The notes: generated by a model not told the origin, from the sequence alone. A DNA stretch of 64,000 nt from Serinus canaria (GCF_022539315.1 NC_066322.1:24748765-24812764), one strand, 5' to 3'. Numbered from the stretch's first letter, positions 33,631 through 43,890 are shown. Numbers and translations: made by a program.

Positions 33631-33648
33631 TGGTGACCCCGACGTGAT
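33631..33648 (+). promoter_or_regulatory. Primer binding site, tRNA-Trp type
   Basis: TGGTGACCCCGACGTGAT lies two bases after the 5' LTR. It is identical, as far as I recall, to the tRNA-Trp primer binding site of avian sarcoma/leukosis viruses. It marks the start of minus-strand DNA synthesis and supports the retroviral identity of the element. Confidence 0.9.
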
Positions 33649-33688
33649 TCGGGACTAAACTATATTGCCCCATGGATATGAGAGGAGC

Positions 33689-33762
33689 CGTGGATTTGGG
33701 AGAACTGGATTTGACCAAATAACCCCGTGGATTTGGGAGAACTGGATTTGACCAAATAACCC
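33689..33762. repeat. 37-bp tandem duplication in the element interior
   Basis: Two perfect adjacent copies of CGTGGATTTGGGAGAACTGG followed by ATTTGACCAAATAACCC start at 33689 and 33726. A partial, diverged third CGAGG follows. No function is apparent. Confidence 0.92.
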
Positions 33763-34050
33763 CGAGGTTTCAGGAAACTGGACTTGAACACTAAACTATT
33801 GGCAAAATATATCAATTACAGCTATTGGTGTTTGCTAAATATGAGTGTAAAAGACCTTGAAGATAAGCGCTTTTGTAAATTGGGAAAAGCTGTAGAACTA
33901 AACTAACATTTAGAAATATTATATGTCTGTGTTGTAACATGCTGTTTTGAACACTTGTATAACTCTTAATTCTAAATGAAATATACAAATATGTAATAAT
34001 GTTAATTTATTTGAATGTGTACTTCTGGAAATGCTGCAACTCTGTGGTTA

Positions 34051-34067
34051 AAAGAAAAAGGGGGAAT
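34051..34067 (+). promoter_or_regulatory. Polypurine tract
   Basis: AAAGAAAAAGGGGGAAT directly precedes the 3' LTR start TGTAGAGG. This is the expected plus-strand primer for retroviral reverse transcription. Confidence 0.85.
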
Positions 34068-34340
34068 TGTAGAGGGTGATCTTGTCCCCCCAATGAGTTG
34101 CAGCTGGGTCAGTTGCTGAAGATTGGAGGTGGGCCTGATCTTAACAGGCCACACCTGCAATCAATAAGAACTAGTGCTAGGTAAGAGTAAGGAAAGAGGA
34201 GTGAGGAGAGTCAGGTTACTGCCAGGACCTGGAGAAGTCAGTGTGTAGAGGAGCTGCCTGTATCAGGAAGGTATGAAGCTCTGATAATATGAAATCCTCA
34301 TGCTATGATGATGATAGAACCTTTGCTATCTAAGACAACA
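34068..34340 (+). mobile_element. 3' LTR of the compact retroelement
   Basis: Starts TGTAGAGGGTGATCTTGTCC and ends TCTAAGACAACA. Compared with the 5' LTR it has an extra C in the early C-run, a 6-bp deletion after GAGCTGCCTGT, and about a dozen substitutions. The TATA position reads CTAGGTAAG. It is followed by the second ACACAG. Confidence 0.92.
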
Positions 34341-34346
34341 ACACAG
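34341..34346. other. Target-site duplication ACACAG, right
   Basis: Direct repeat of 33344-33349, immediately after the 3' LTR. Inverted-arm homology resumes at about 34350. Confidence 0.9.
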
Positions 34347-34370
34347 TGCATTTGGTTGGTGCCCAGGAAT

Positions 34371-36598
34371 TGGTAAGTCTCCTTATAGATATACATATTT
34401 TCCTGACATTTCTTTATTTACAGAAAGCATTTGTAAATAAAAAAAAATTCATTTTTTCCACTTCCTCAGCAGAGCCCCAGAGATTTTTTTTCAGAATTAA
34501 CAAGTATTTAAAAACTGATATCCTCAAATAAGGCCCCACATTTCCATGTGACAGCTGTGGGTATGTCCTGTCATGTTTAAATGGGTTATTGCACAGTGAT
34601 TAAAACACTTCCACTTGTTCTGAAATAGACATAAAATTGTGCATTTGGGCAACAACTTTCATTTGTGCTGAAGTTTATATAATCTCGCTGCTCCCACAGT
34701 GAGATTATACAGGAGCCAAAGCTAAACCTACACCAGAGAAATATCACAATATTTACAGTGGTGCCATGGAGCAGCACCATCCTCTCAGCCTTGCCCTATG
34801 TGGAAGTGTTGAGGCTGTTGAATAAAACCACATTTTGAATTTTTTGAGGAGCTGTTAACCTGCCCACTAAACTGTTCAAAAAAAAAACCCAAAAAGCTTT
34901 TTTTGCTAAAACCTGGGGAAGGTGGGAAAGTTTTCCTTCTCTCTCCTGGTGTAACATCACCCCAGCAGCACTGATTATTCTCGAGTGCCTCAATGTGGAA
35001 GGAGAGAAACCAAAATTAGCTGGAAGGGCTTTGAGTGTCCACTGGAGCTATTTAAACCTCACAGCTTTGGGCAGCATCCCAGCTTACTCCAGAGCAAAAT
35101 CCCCAAAGCTAGACAGAGGCTGGTTTCAGAGTTTTTAGCAGGAAAAAATGTAGTTTAGGCGAACCAGGTTTGGAGAGAAATATTTAAGAAAAGAAGGTCC
35201 CTTTAAATCTGATTCAAATTTTGTGTTGTGAACGCATTTAATTTCCTTGTTGAGAGAATCACAGAAAATGAGGCTGAGAGACTTCACCAGGCTGAAATTC
35301 AGCACTTTAGGAGAAATAAACACCACCAAGGATGCTGCCTTCATCATGCCTTCACCAATGCTTCCTTGTCCTTTTCCTGACTTATCCCTGGCTGCAGATT
35401 AAGCCCATTACTCTTGGCTAACTCACCTCAGAAAATACATTTTTCCTGATTTTTGCAGCTTGTTGCATGTTTGCTGGCTGTTCCCACACCTTCCTTTAGT
35501 TTTCCCTTGTCTAGGCTACCTTGGCTCTTTTAATTTCTCCTTGCAGGTCGTGTTTTCTACAGGTCTAATTATTTTTTATTACTTATTTTTCTGCTGTTAC
35601 ATTTCATTAAAAATGTGAGCACACCTTTCCATCATAGATTATTTCTACTCTGCAACCACCTTCCTCCAGGGAGAAGAGCTGGAGTAATTCTTCTCCCACT
35701 CTTTCCAATTTCCTGAATATTCTCTTACTTGTTTTATTATTTTAGATTTATTTAAACTGCTTTTCTAACCTCTGCTTTCTTTCCCCACCCTCTGTGGATG
35801 GCTGGGTGTCTTTGAAAGTTTCGTTTTCTATTAAAGAAACCTGAGGAGTCAGCAGTTCAGTGAGCCTGATATACAGCAGCTTTCAAAACTTGGAAAATAA
35901 ATTTGAAAGTGTCTTACTCTCACTGGGGAAGGAAGAGTAGAGTCAGTCAGAGAAGGGAAAGTTCTAAAGGTTTGTATTTTATCTCATTTCTATCACTTGA
36001 TTCCTTTTCACACTTAGGATATTGCAATTTAATTGTATTTAGGGTACCAAATGGAGAGTGAGGCTCAGAGAAAATTGAACTGAAGGCAAATAAAACTCGC
36101 ATGTGGAGTGAAGAACGAGATGAAAAAGGAGAGAGAGCTGGCAGAGAAAACATTCTCTCCTCAGCAACATTTTGGTATTTGAAGATCTTTCTCATGCTGA
36201 ATCTGAAAACCTTTCAGAAAAAAACACCTCTTTCAACACAGCCCTTCCTCCTTACCCCAACAAAACTGATAGTTCACTGAGCAGGAGGGGGGGGAGCAAG
36301 TCTGGTTTGCAGAAAAAAGATGGGAAAAGACTTTAAAGGGGTCAGCTCCTGGACTGCTGCTGCCTTGCATGGTGGGGTGTGGGGATCCAGGATGTGTCTG
36401 CCAGGTTTTAAATCAGAAATTTCAGAAATTTCACTCTTGCCTTGAGGATACTCTTTTATGGCTGAATATTTAGCACCAGGCTCAATCCAAACCTCCTTTT
36501 TCATTATTAAATGTTGATTCAGAGCTACCTCAGCAGATTCCCCTTGGCAGTTTGATGGGGAGAAGAAAAGGAAATATTTTTGGGGTTTTCAAAGCAGT
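34371..36598. other. Unique non-coding DNA, about 2.2 kb
   Basis: No gene or dispersed repeat recognised. A 13-bp imperfect hairpin lies at 34678-34709. A G8-type run lies near 36288-36295. Confidence 0.45.
34678..34709. repeat. 13-bp hairpin, one G-T wobble
   Basis: TATAATCTCGCTG (34678-34690) and CAGTGAGATTATA (34697-34709) pair over 13 bp with a single wobble position around the 6-nt loop CTCCCA. It stands alone in AT-rich DNA. Confidence 0.75.
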
Positions 36599-36704
36599 GA
36601 CCATTCCCTGGGGAGCCTGTTCAGTGCCCAACCCCCCCTTTGGGGGAAGAACTTTTTCCTGATATCCAGCACAACCTCCCCTAACATCTTCATGCCATTA
36701 CCCA
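36599..36704 (-). mobile_element. CR1 LINE 3'-UTR internal fragment
   Basis: ACCATTCCCTGGGGAGCCTG, then TTCAGTGCCCAACCCCCCCT, GAAGAACTTTTTCCTGATAT, CCAGCACAACCTCCCCTAAC and CTTCATGCCATTACCC is the reverse of the CR1 block 'GGGTAATGGCATGAAG...GGAGGTT...GGATATCAGGAAAAAGTTC'. The 3' tail is missing, so this is an internal relic rather than a simple 5'-truncated insertion. Confidence 0.8.
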
Positions 36705-37457
36705 TATGTGTGATATAGATATATGTGAAATATTGAGATATGTGTAACTCAAACTGAATCAGAAGTCTTTTCAGAACTGAGACACATCTTTTCTCAAAAT
36801 TAATAATCTAGCCATCTAAAACATCAGAAAAATAGTTTCTTTGGCTATGAATTATTCAGGCAAATATCAGAGACTTTATTTATGAGCTGTGTGAATGACA
36901 TCACCTGACATTGGTATGAGACTGCATAAATCTGCACTGTGATTAGATAAGCCCTTTTACTCATAATCTGCAGTCAGATATAAGATCTGAAATAAACACC
37001 ATGCAAGTCAGGTCTTTAAGAATTATCTGGAGGAAATGTATTATTTTTGGAGACAAAGGAGTATCACTGAATGGTTCTGTGAATGTTGCAGAGGTCTAAA
37101 GGGGAGCACACCGACCTGGCACCACGCTGGCAACGTGATGTAACTGTAGCCTTGTCATTTAGGAGCTGGCTGTCCAAAATGAGAGTGACACTGAGCTACT
37201 TCAGCTGCCACTGTGGCTCCCATTAGTGCCACGTGTGTTCCCAGGTGCTCTGAGGGCTGGCACTAAGGGGTGGCAGTGCCAGCACCGCTCCCTGCTGATC
37301 CCTGCCCTCCCTCACTGCCCCCACAGCCTGTGCTGGGTACCTGTGTCCCTGCCTTTGCCCCAGGGGACAGGGAAAGGCTCCTTTTCCCCATCCCAGGTGA
37401 GCTGCACAGGGCAGGGAGTGGTGGCAGTGGTGCACAGCAGTAAAGGTGCTCTTGCAG
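36705..37457. other. Unique non-coding DNA
   Basis: AT-rich to about 37070, then GC-richer (37200-37450). No exon or repeat recognised in the GC-rich part. Confidence 0.45.
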
Positions 37458-38072
37458 TGTTGGAATTCAGGAGATCCCTCTGGCTGTCCAACCCCTGCCA
37501 GGGGGCTCAGAGACCCTGGCACAGAGCCCAAGACCTCTGTGCCTTTGATTATGACCCATGGAAAAAATTACCAACCTTGTATGAGGGTCTGCAAGCCAGG
37601 AAAGTCTAAGTAGAATAAGCATTAGTTTGTCACAGGGTGAAAAATGGATTTTTTGGGGTTTTTTAGAACAGGGGTTCAGGAGGCAGGATGGAGGGATCTG
37701 GGTGTGTCCAGCCTTTCTCCTTCTTCTTCTTGGCCTCCACCTTCTGCTGTGATGGTGGCACTTTTGGATTGGTTTAAGGTAGAAGCTCACTGTCTAACAG
37801 AGGTGATGGGTATTGGAAAGTAATTTTAAACATTGTATGTGTAGTTTTTAGTATAAAAAGATGACAACGCTGTCCCAGGGGTGGCCAGAGTGCCTCTGTC
37901 TGTCCTGCTGAGCTGAATTTGGCAGGCCAGGAGAAAGAATTTTATAGATAAGGAACAATAAACAGCCTTGACACAGAGAACTGAAGAGTTCTGACTGCTG
38001 GGCTGGGAGCAGAGACTTTCTAACCCACCTGGGGGTCACTGTGAGCAGCAGAATTCCCTGGATTGCAGCTCC
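37458..38072 (+). mobile_element. Solo LTR, forward, same family as 23450-24142
   Basis: Starts TGTTGGAATTCAGGAGATCC and is collinear with the reverse LTR at 23450-24142 through GACCCTGGCACAGAGCCCAA, GTTTGTCACAGGGTGAAAAA, TTGGGGTTTTTTAGAACAGG and GCCACCATCACAGCAGAAGG (read on the minus strand). The core promoter-like TATAAAAA lies at 37852-37859 and AATAAA at 37957-37962. TTGCAG at 37452-37457 and 38073-38078 is a candidate target duplication, although the 3' end is not a clean CA. No internal retroviral region follows, so this is a solo LTR. It lacks the GAA expansion of its relative. Confidence 0.8.
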
Positions 38073-38287
38073 TTGCAGTATGTCCTGAGCTGGCAGCACC
38101 GGCTCCTGAGCCAGCCTGGAGGTTTGTTTGAGCTTGTTTGGCTGTGACAGGGATCCTGTAAGCACCAGGTGAGCACAGCCTGCCCTGCCATCACCTGGAT
38201 TTGCTGACTGGGGGGACATTTGCTGTGCTGGTGCAACTGCAGCTACCAAATCCCAGAATTTATTCTGCATGGGCTGAGTCAGCCAGA
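38073..38287. other. Unique non-coding DNA between LTR and CR1
   Basis: Nothing recognised. Confidence 0.5.
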
Positions 38288-38435
38288 ACAGAATCATGGA
38301 ATCATCCCGGTGGGAAAAGACCTTTAAGACCATCAAGTCCAGCTGGTAACTCATCACTGCTCAAGGCTACCCCTAACCTGTGCCCCAAGTGCCACATCCA
38401 CGTGGCTCTTAAATCCCTTCAGGAATGGGGACTCC
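38288..38435 (-). mobile_element. CR1 LINE 3' end, reverse
   Basis: AACAGAATCATGGAATCATC, then CCGGTGGGAAAAGACCTTTA, AGACCATCAAGTCCAGCTGG, CCCCAAGTGCCACATCCACG and AATCCCTTCAGGAATGGGGA followed by CTCC is a reverse CR1 tail region. It is followed to the right by CR1 coding-region sequence in the same orientation. Confidence 0.85.
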
Positions 38436-38439
38436 ATTC

Positions 38440-38605
38440 CTGTTAAACACTGAGACAAAGAAGACATGAAACACTTCAGCCTTTTCCTCAGTTTTTGGGT
38501 CAATGTTCTCCCCAAGTCCAGGAAATGATTGAGACTCTTCTTGGCCCTCCTTTGTTCATGTATTTTTAGAAATATTTAGCATAAAAGACAATGTGTGTGA
38601 GGGGC
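38440..38605 (-). pseudogene. CR1 ORF2 relic (endonuclease-RT linker region)
   Basis: On the minus strand, about 38449-38500 reads in one frame as a peptide containing NIDPKTEEKAEVFHVFFVSV. This matches the motif type seen in CR1-like ORF2 between endonuclease and reverse transcriptase (T-x-E-E-K-A-E-x-F-N-x-F-F-x-S-V-F). Further 5' on the minus strand, KEGQEES resembles the preceding K-R-x-x-K-E-x segment, but it is in a different frame and follows an in-frame stop. The reading frame is thus broken by at least one frameshift and one stop, and nothing functional remains. The reverse transcriptase core that should lie between this and the 3' UTR at 38288-38435 is missing, which indicates an internal deletion. 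Confidence 0.6.
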
Positions 38606-39104
38606 CTGGAAACTCCAGACCAAGGATGATAGCTGAGGGCAGAAATGAGCAACTCAACAGTCACCAAAGGAGGTCAGCCTTGGGATAAAACCTTAACCTT
38701 GGGATAAAACTCACTCTGTAGATAGAGCTCAAATGTAAGAGGGACTTGGACAGAGAACAAAAAAGATAGATAAATAATAAAAGCATGTTGACATGTGTAA
38801 CAGCAGGTTAGCAACAACATCAAAATGACTCCAAACAATATTACAGCAGAGGGCAAGAAGCTGTGAACAACTGGCAAGGGCCTCAGGGGGACACCACCAC
38901 TGAAATGTGTTCCAGCCCAAGTCTGAAGCCACTGAGAGCAAGTCCCCTATGAGCAGTGGAAAAATAGGACACCATCAGGAGATTTTGAATCAGTCTGTAT
39001 ATGCACATGGCATTTAAAATGCACTTTTAGCACTATGGTAACTCTCCTCGTGGTACTGACCTGATTCAGCTTCTAAGACTTTTGACTAACAACTCATAAA
39101 GTCA
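38606..39104. other. Unique non-coding DNA
   Basis: A roughly 20-bp direct repeat of CCTTGGGATAAAAC occurs near 38678-38711. Nothing else recognised. Confidence 0.5.
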
Positions 39105-39600
39105 AGGAGTCATGGGATGGTTTGGGTTGGAAGTGACCTCAAAGTCCATCCAGTGCCATCCTGCCATGGCAGGGACACCTTCCACTGTCCCAGGATGCTC
39201 CAAGCCCCATCCAGCCTGGCCTTGGGCACTGCCAGGGATCCAGGGGCAGCCACAGCTTCTCTGGGCACCCTGTGCCAAGGCCTGCCCACAATTCCTTCCC
39301 AATATCACTCTCTGGTCATGGGAAGCCATTCCCAGTGTCCTGTCACCCCATCCCTTGGAAACTGTCTCTCTCCATGATTCCTGTCAGCCTCTTCAAGCAC
39401 TGTAAGGCTCCTGTGAGGTCACCCCAAAGCTGCTCCAGATGAACAATCCCATCTCTCCCAGCCTTCCCTCCTAGCAGAGCTGCTCCATCCATCCCTCTGC
39501 CCATCCTGGTGCCTCCCCTGGGCTCTCTCCAGCAGCTCCAGCTCCTCCTGTGCTGGGGCAGCTCTGCAGGTGGGGTCTCACCTGAGCCCAGGGACACAAT
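39105..39600 (-). mobile_element. CR1 LINE 3'-UTR copy, reverse, about 500 bp
   Basis: The copy opens with the tail GGAGTCATGGGATGGTTTGG, then GTTGGAAGTGACCTCAAAG. It continues through CCATGGCAGGGACACCTTCC, the GGGCACCCTGTGCC block, GGGAAGCCATTCCCAGTGTC, GACTGTCTCTCTCCATGA-type sequence and CAGCAGAGCTGCTCCATCCA, to GGTGGGGTCTCACCTGAGCC. It is the reverse counterpart of the 30055-30556 copy and covers the same extent. Confidence 0.92.
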
Positions 39601-42600
39601 CCCAATCCCTTTCCTGCTGCCCAGGCTGGGATGCAATCAATCCTCACCTTTGCGTTCCAGGCGTGTTCCTTTTGTTGTGGAAAGGATTATTAGAGGGAAT
39701 TCAAGCAGCACAAATTCTGTAGCTTGGATGCAACAAATTGCCAGTGCTGGACCTTCTGAACTGAGGCTCCAGAGCCACCTGCACCTGCTGGGGGGCTCAG
39801 ACAAGCCAGGTCCATCTCTCTGTGCCTTGTTATTTTCCACCAGAAAAGTGAGGGCAGGGAGGCTGACCTCTGCTGATGGAAAGCTCTGGAGAAGAGGAGC
39901 CAGGGAGTGGGAATCAGCCTCCAGCTGGCAGGAAAGTCAGGGCTGCATTTCAGGACTTGTCTCCCTGAGGAGTTTTTGATGCCCTAAAGGTCACAGGTTA
40001 TCAGGCAATGTGTCTGGAAATGCTCCAGGTTTAGTCCTGCTCTTGACTCCAGTGTAATGGGAGAGAGCTGGGCCTGGATCCATTTCTCCACTGTGGACAA
40101 TTTGCTGATCTCCTGTCAGCTCCTCAGGAAAAGCAACTGTAAGAAAACTTTTCAAGGAAAAAAGTAGAAAAAAAACCCTAATGTAAAACTATGTTTCAAC
40201 TAATGTTAAAATATGTAAAACTAATATTATTTCTCATTTTAAAACATAATTTGGGCACCTTGACTATTATTAAAAACTAAACTCTGTCTGAATCTCTACA
40301 TTGTACTGCACAAAAACCATAAGAAATCTATATTAATCCACGTGAAATCTGGCATTCTTTGAGTTCATAAATTGCATGTATTTAATCTCATCTCTGTTCA
40401 TTTATAAAAAATAAAATATGGCACACAGTATATCACTTGACTATATTATTAAATCCTGTTAATTGCCTTTGCAGCATCTGAGATTTTTACCAGCCTTTTG
40501 TCCTGGTTAAATAAAAGCACAAAATCTCACTGAAGGATAGGAGTTTCTTTCTCAACATTAGGTCCCATTAAAATAAAAATAAAAATACAAGATTGCAATG
40601 CAAAATTTCATAATTTTGATTTTAATTCTTTTGGTGACCATGTTTGGTTTTTTTTTTTTACCTAATAAGAAAAATAAAAATAAAGGAAAAAAATAAGCTG
40701 GTCAGGTATTTTATCAATGATCAATGCCCAACTAAGCTCCAACTGTTCTCTCTCTCCCATTTCCACCTCTAAAAATCTGAGAGAAGAGATAAACTGAGAG
40801 ATTAATTTGTCTCCTATTTCAGACAGGTGGTAACAAATCTGAGAAAAGCTGAATATTTTGGACTCGAAGTTCAGCAGTTCCATTATGGAGCAAATTGAAT
40901 TTTCCTGACTAAGACAATAATGCTGACACACCTCCATCAACCAGGGTCCTAAAAAAGGAGAGCAAGCTGTTGAAGTGCAGTGTAAACCAGTCAGAAAACA
41001 TGGCTTTACTTTCTAAAATCTCAGCAAATCATCACTGCTTCAAAAGTTCCTCAATGCATTCCTGTATTTCCAGTCAAAAAAACCCCAAAAAACAACACCC
41101 AAAAACCCCCCAAAACCCAAAGAACTCCCCAACCACCCTTTGTACAAAACAAAATCACAAAGAACGGAGAGAATTGTTAAAATGAGAAAGAAAATGCCTT
41201 GAAATAAAAATAGAAATCAGCCTGACATTATTTTGCATTGAAACATTCAGCTCCTGTCATCTTCTCCTCCATTAAGGTGAGGTGAACTGATAAATACTGA
41301 TTGAGTTTAACAAAAATGTCATGTTTGAATCATTGTTAGGAAAACAAGGATTTAATTTTTAGAGCTATCTTTTCACACAGGCTTCTCTATGACTCAATCC
41401 CTTTAATTTAGTAATGACAGAGTGGGGATGAGTTCTCCTGGATAGTGCTGAGCTTTGAAGGACAACATTTTTAGAACTGTAATAATTTGTAAATAGTGTT
41501 TGGTTTTTTTTTTCCAAAAAAGAGTATTTTCACCTAGCCTGGACTCTACATTGATAGAAAGATCATGTAAAATTCAGGTTTTTGTACTCTGAGGGAAGTA
41601 AGAACTTTTGCTTTGACACTTGAATTTTTCCCATCAATTACAGCCAACTTCTCTTTGCTCTGCTCGTGCCCCTCTGCCTTCTGCAACACAAAGTGATTTT
41701 TAAACAATTCCACTTCTTTCACCTCACACAACTTGGAATTCTATTATCCAGATCTAGGTCCTCAGCATTTGACTCCATCCACACTGAACCATGTAATTGA
41801 AGTTTTCAGATCATTAAGAAGAATTTGAGGGGCTCAGGGTTGCATGGTATGCCAGGACAGGAAAAATTCCAGCAGGATGAAACATATGGAAAATTCAAAT
41901 GGGACTGCCTTGAAATTAAATTCAGTAATATAAAGAGTTTTTTAGGAATATGTTAGAAGTGAACAGTGTTTGTTGAAACAACTGTATCTCATTGACCCAC
42001 AGAGTTCTGATAGAAAACTTCTCTACTTTGAAAGAACAAACTTCATGAAAATGAATTTGTTTTACATTAACACCTCTTCAGTTTGTGCATTTTTTGCCTT
42101 ATTTTATGTGCACTGAGGTAAGAAATGTCCCACACACCAATGAAAGATTCAGGATCCAAAAGCAAACTTTCACAAGAATCTGCTCAGAGTTCAATGAATA
42201 CAAAAATGCCTTTTTAACATGGAAAAGGTTTGTTTAGGAATTAATTAACTGTGTCCTGGTGCTATAAATGAGACATGAACTTTCTTGAAGATCTGGGTTC
42301 CTCTCTCTGAGAGCTCAGCTATTTCCTTCTAACTTCTAAATCATTGTCTTGACTAGTAAGGTTTTCCTTGGATTTAAACAAGTCAGAGCAGAGCCTAATT
42401 AATTTTGATTTGTGTACCATGACTTTGATCACAAATTAGAAATTTATTCCAGTAGCTGTAAATCCTTGGAAGAAAACTGCTTTGGAAAAGCAGAAATTAC
42501 CTTCCTCTTCTTCCTTGAGATTTATTCTTCCTCATGAGTTGCATTTGTTGGAATTAAATTCAGGAGAATTCCTGGAAAAACTTGGAAGGAAATTAAAGCT

Positions 42601-43554
42601 CTGCCAAGTGCTACCTTCTGGAGAACAGGTACAAAAATATTCTCTGCTCACACCTGATCAGTGGTGCAATTAAACCAGATTTGCCTTGAGGATAAATGCA
42701 TCAATGGAATAAATTTGTCCACTTGAAACCCACGGTGATGAGGGCGATCCAAGGCTCAGCTGGAGAATTTAATGGAAGGGAGGGATGTGAGGAGCAGGGA
42801 GTCCAGCAGCACTAATGAGGAGGGATGAAGGGCTTCCTCAGCTCTGAAACTTGAAAGCCTCTGGGCATGCAGGAAGTTGATTTGAGGCTCTATTAAGTGA
42901 AGGCTCAGCTGAGACACTGACAGATCACTTGGGGGGGATAGCAGCCATTTCACAAACACACACTTTTCAAAGAGATTGATTTGGGGAGCTCTCCAAAGGC
43001 TGGACAAACACCACGCTCAGATGAAAGTTGGTAACAGCAGTCAAAAAACAAAGGATCTATAGACATTAGAAGAAATTCTACAACTTTTTATCTTTTTTCT
43101 TTTTTTCCCCTCCCAGCTATGCTCCTTGCTTTTAGGATTGTATCCTTAGCATACTTATTTCTACCCTTTTGCCTCTAGGCTTGAAATTCTGAGCTTTGTA
43201 CTTAGGGAGGCTTCTTTGAGGTGCTGGAAGCATCAGCATCTTCTTTTCATGGTGTGGGACAGGAGAGGTTTGGAAATACACCAGCAACACCCTTGAAAAC
43301 TTTCCTATTGCTCTTTCTAGGGAGAATTTCAACAGTTGTGAGCCACCCTCTTGCTCCTGATGTGGCAAGGGATTGGAACCAGGAGCCTGAGATTTTGAGG
43401 AGAAACTTTGTGCACTGGGCAGATTTTTGAGAAGCCACCTCACTTCTGAGCCCAATCTGGGTACTCACAGCAGGCACTAAACTTTTGGGAAGGCTGCTGG
43501 GAAAAACTAAATCCTGCAGTTGTGTCTAGTTCTATTCTCTGTTTCTTCCAAGGC
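39601..43554. other. Unique non-coding DNA, about 4 kb
   Basis: No gene or dispersed repeat recognised. The first 350 bp are GC-richer; the rest is AT-rich. An A/C-rich tract lies at 41073-41160. Confidence 0.45.
41073..41160. repeat. A/C-rich low-complexity tract
   Basis: Alternating A-runs and C-runs (AAAAAAACCCC, AAAAACAACACCC, AAAAACCCCCC) extend over about 90 bp. Confidence 0.8.
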
Positions 43555-43820
43555 CAGCTAGCTCCAAAGCCCTGTTCAACCTGGCCTGGGACACTTCCAG
43601 AGATCCAGGGACAGCCACAGCTTCTCTGGGTCAGGGTGTCACCATCCTCACAGGGAAGAGTTTCTTCCTAAAATCCCATCTCATTTTCTCCTCTTTTCGT
43701 TTGAAACCATCCCCCCCTGTCCTCTCACTCCAGGCCCTGGTCCCAAGTCCTTCTCCAGCTTTCCTGGAGCCCCTTTAGGCATTGGAAGGGGCTCTGAGGT
43801 GTCCCCAGAACCTTCTTCAG
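43555..43820 (-). mobile_element. CR1 LINE, inverted 5' segment
   Basis: GCTCCAAAGCCCTGTTCAAC, then CTGGCCTGGGACACTTCCAG, GGGACAGCCACAGCTTCTCT, CCTCACAGGGAAGAGTTTCT and TTTCCTGGAGCCCCTTTAGG is a reverse CR1 3' UTR. It lacks the terminal hundred bases or so. The missing terminus follows directly in the opposite orientation, as expected for a 5'-inverted (twin-primed) insertion. Confidence 0.85.
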
Positions 43821-43890
43821 GGTGGAGATGGGGACGGGATGAGCTTTAATGTCACTTCCAGTTGAAACTATCCCATGATTTTGCAATTCC
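43821..43890 (+). mobile_element. CR1 LINE terminus, forward part of the same insertion
   Basis: GGAGATGGGGACGGGATGAG, then CTTTAATGTCACTTCCAGTT and GAAACTATCCCATGATTTTG is the forward CR1 terminus. With the preceding inverted segment it accounts for one element, minus a small gap at the junction. Confidence 0.8.

Larger units (their letters stand above)
33350..34340 (+). mobile_element. Compact non-autonomous two-LTR retroelement
   Basis: This 991-bp element has a 279-bp 5' LTR, a 439-bp interior and a 273-bp 3' LTR. It is flanked by the 6-bp duplication ACACAG. A primer binding site complementary to the 3' end of tRNA-Trp follows the 5' LTR. A polypurine tract AAAGAAAAAGGGGGAAT abuts the 3' LTR. 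The interior has no recognisable gag, pro, pol or env. It has one reading frame of 21 codons (33841-33906) that I do not recognise, and a 37-bp tandem duplication. tRNA-Trp priming is characteristic of avian sarcoma/leukosis-type and related bird retroviruses; with the 6-bp duplication it suggests a class II (ERVK-group) relative mobilised in trans. The LTRs differ at roughly fifteen positions plus small indels, so the insertion is not recent. Confidence 0.9.

Noticed and set aside
33841..33906. 21-codon frame inside the compact retroelement as a possible gag remnant
   Set aside because: Too short to assign, with no recognisable retroviral motif. Noted but not called as a gene.
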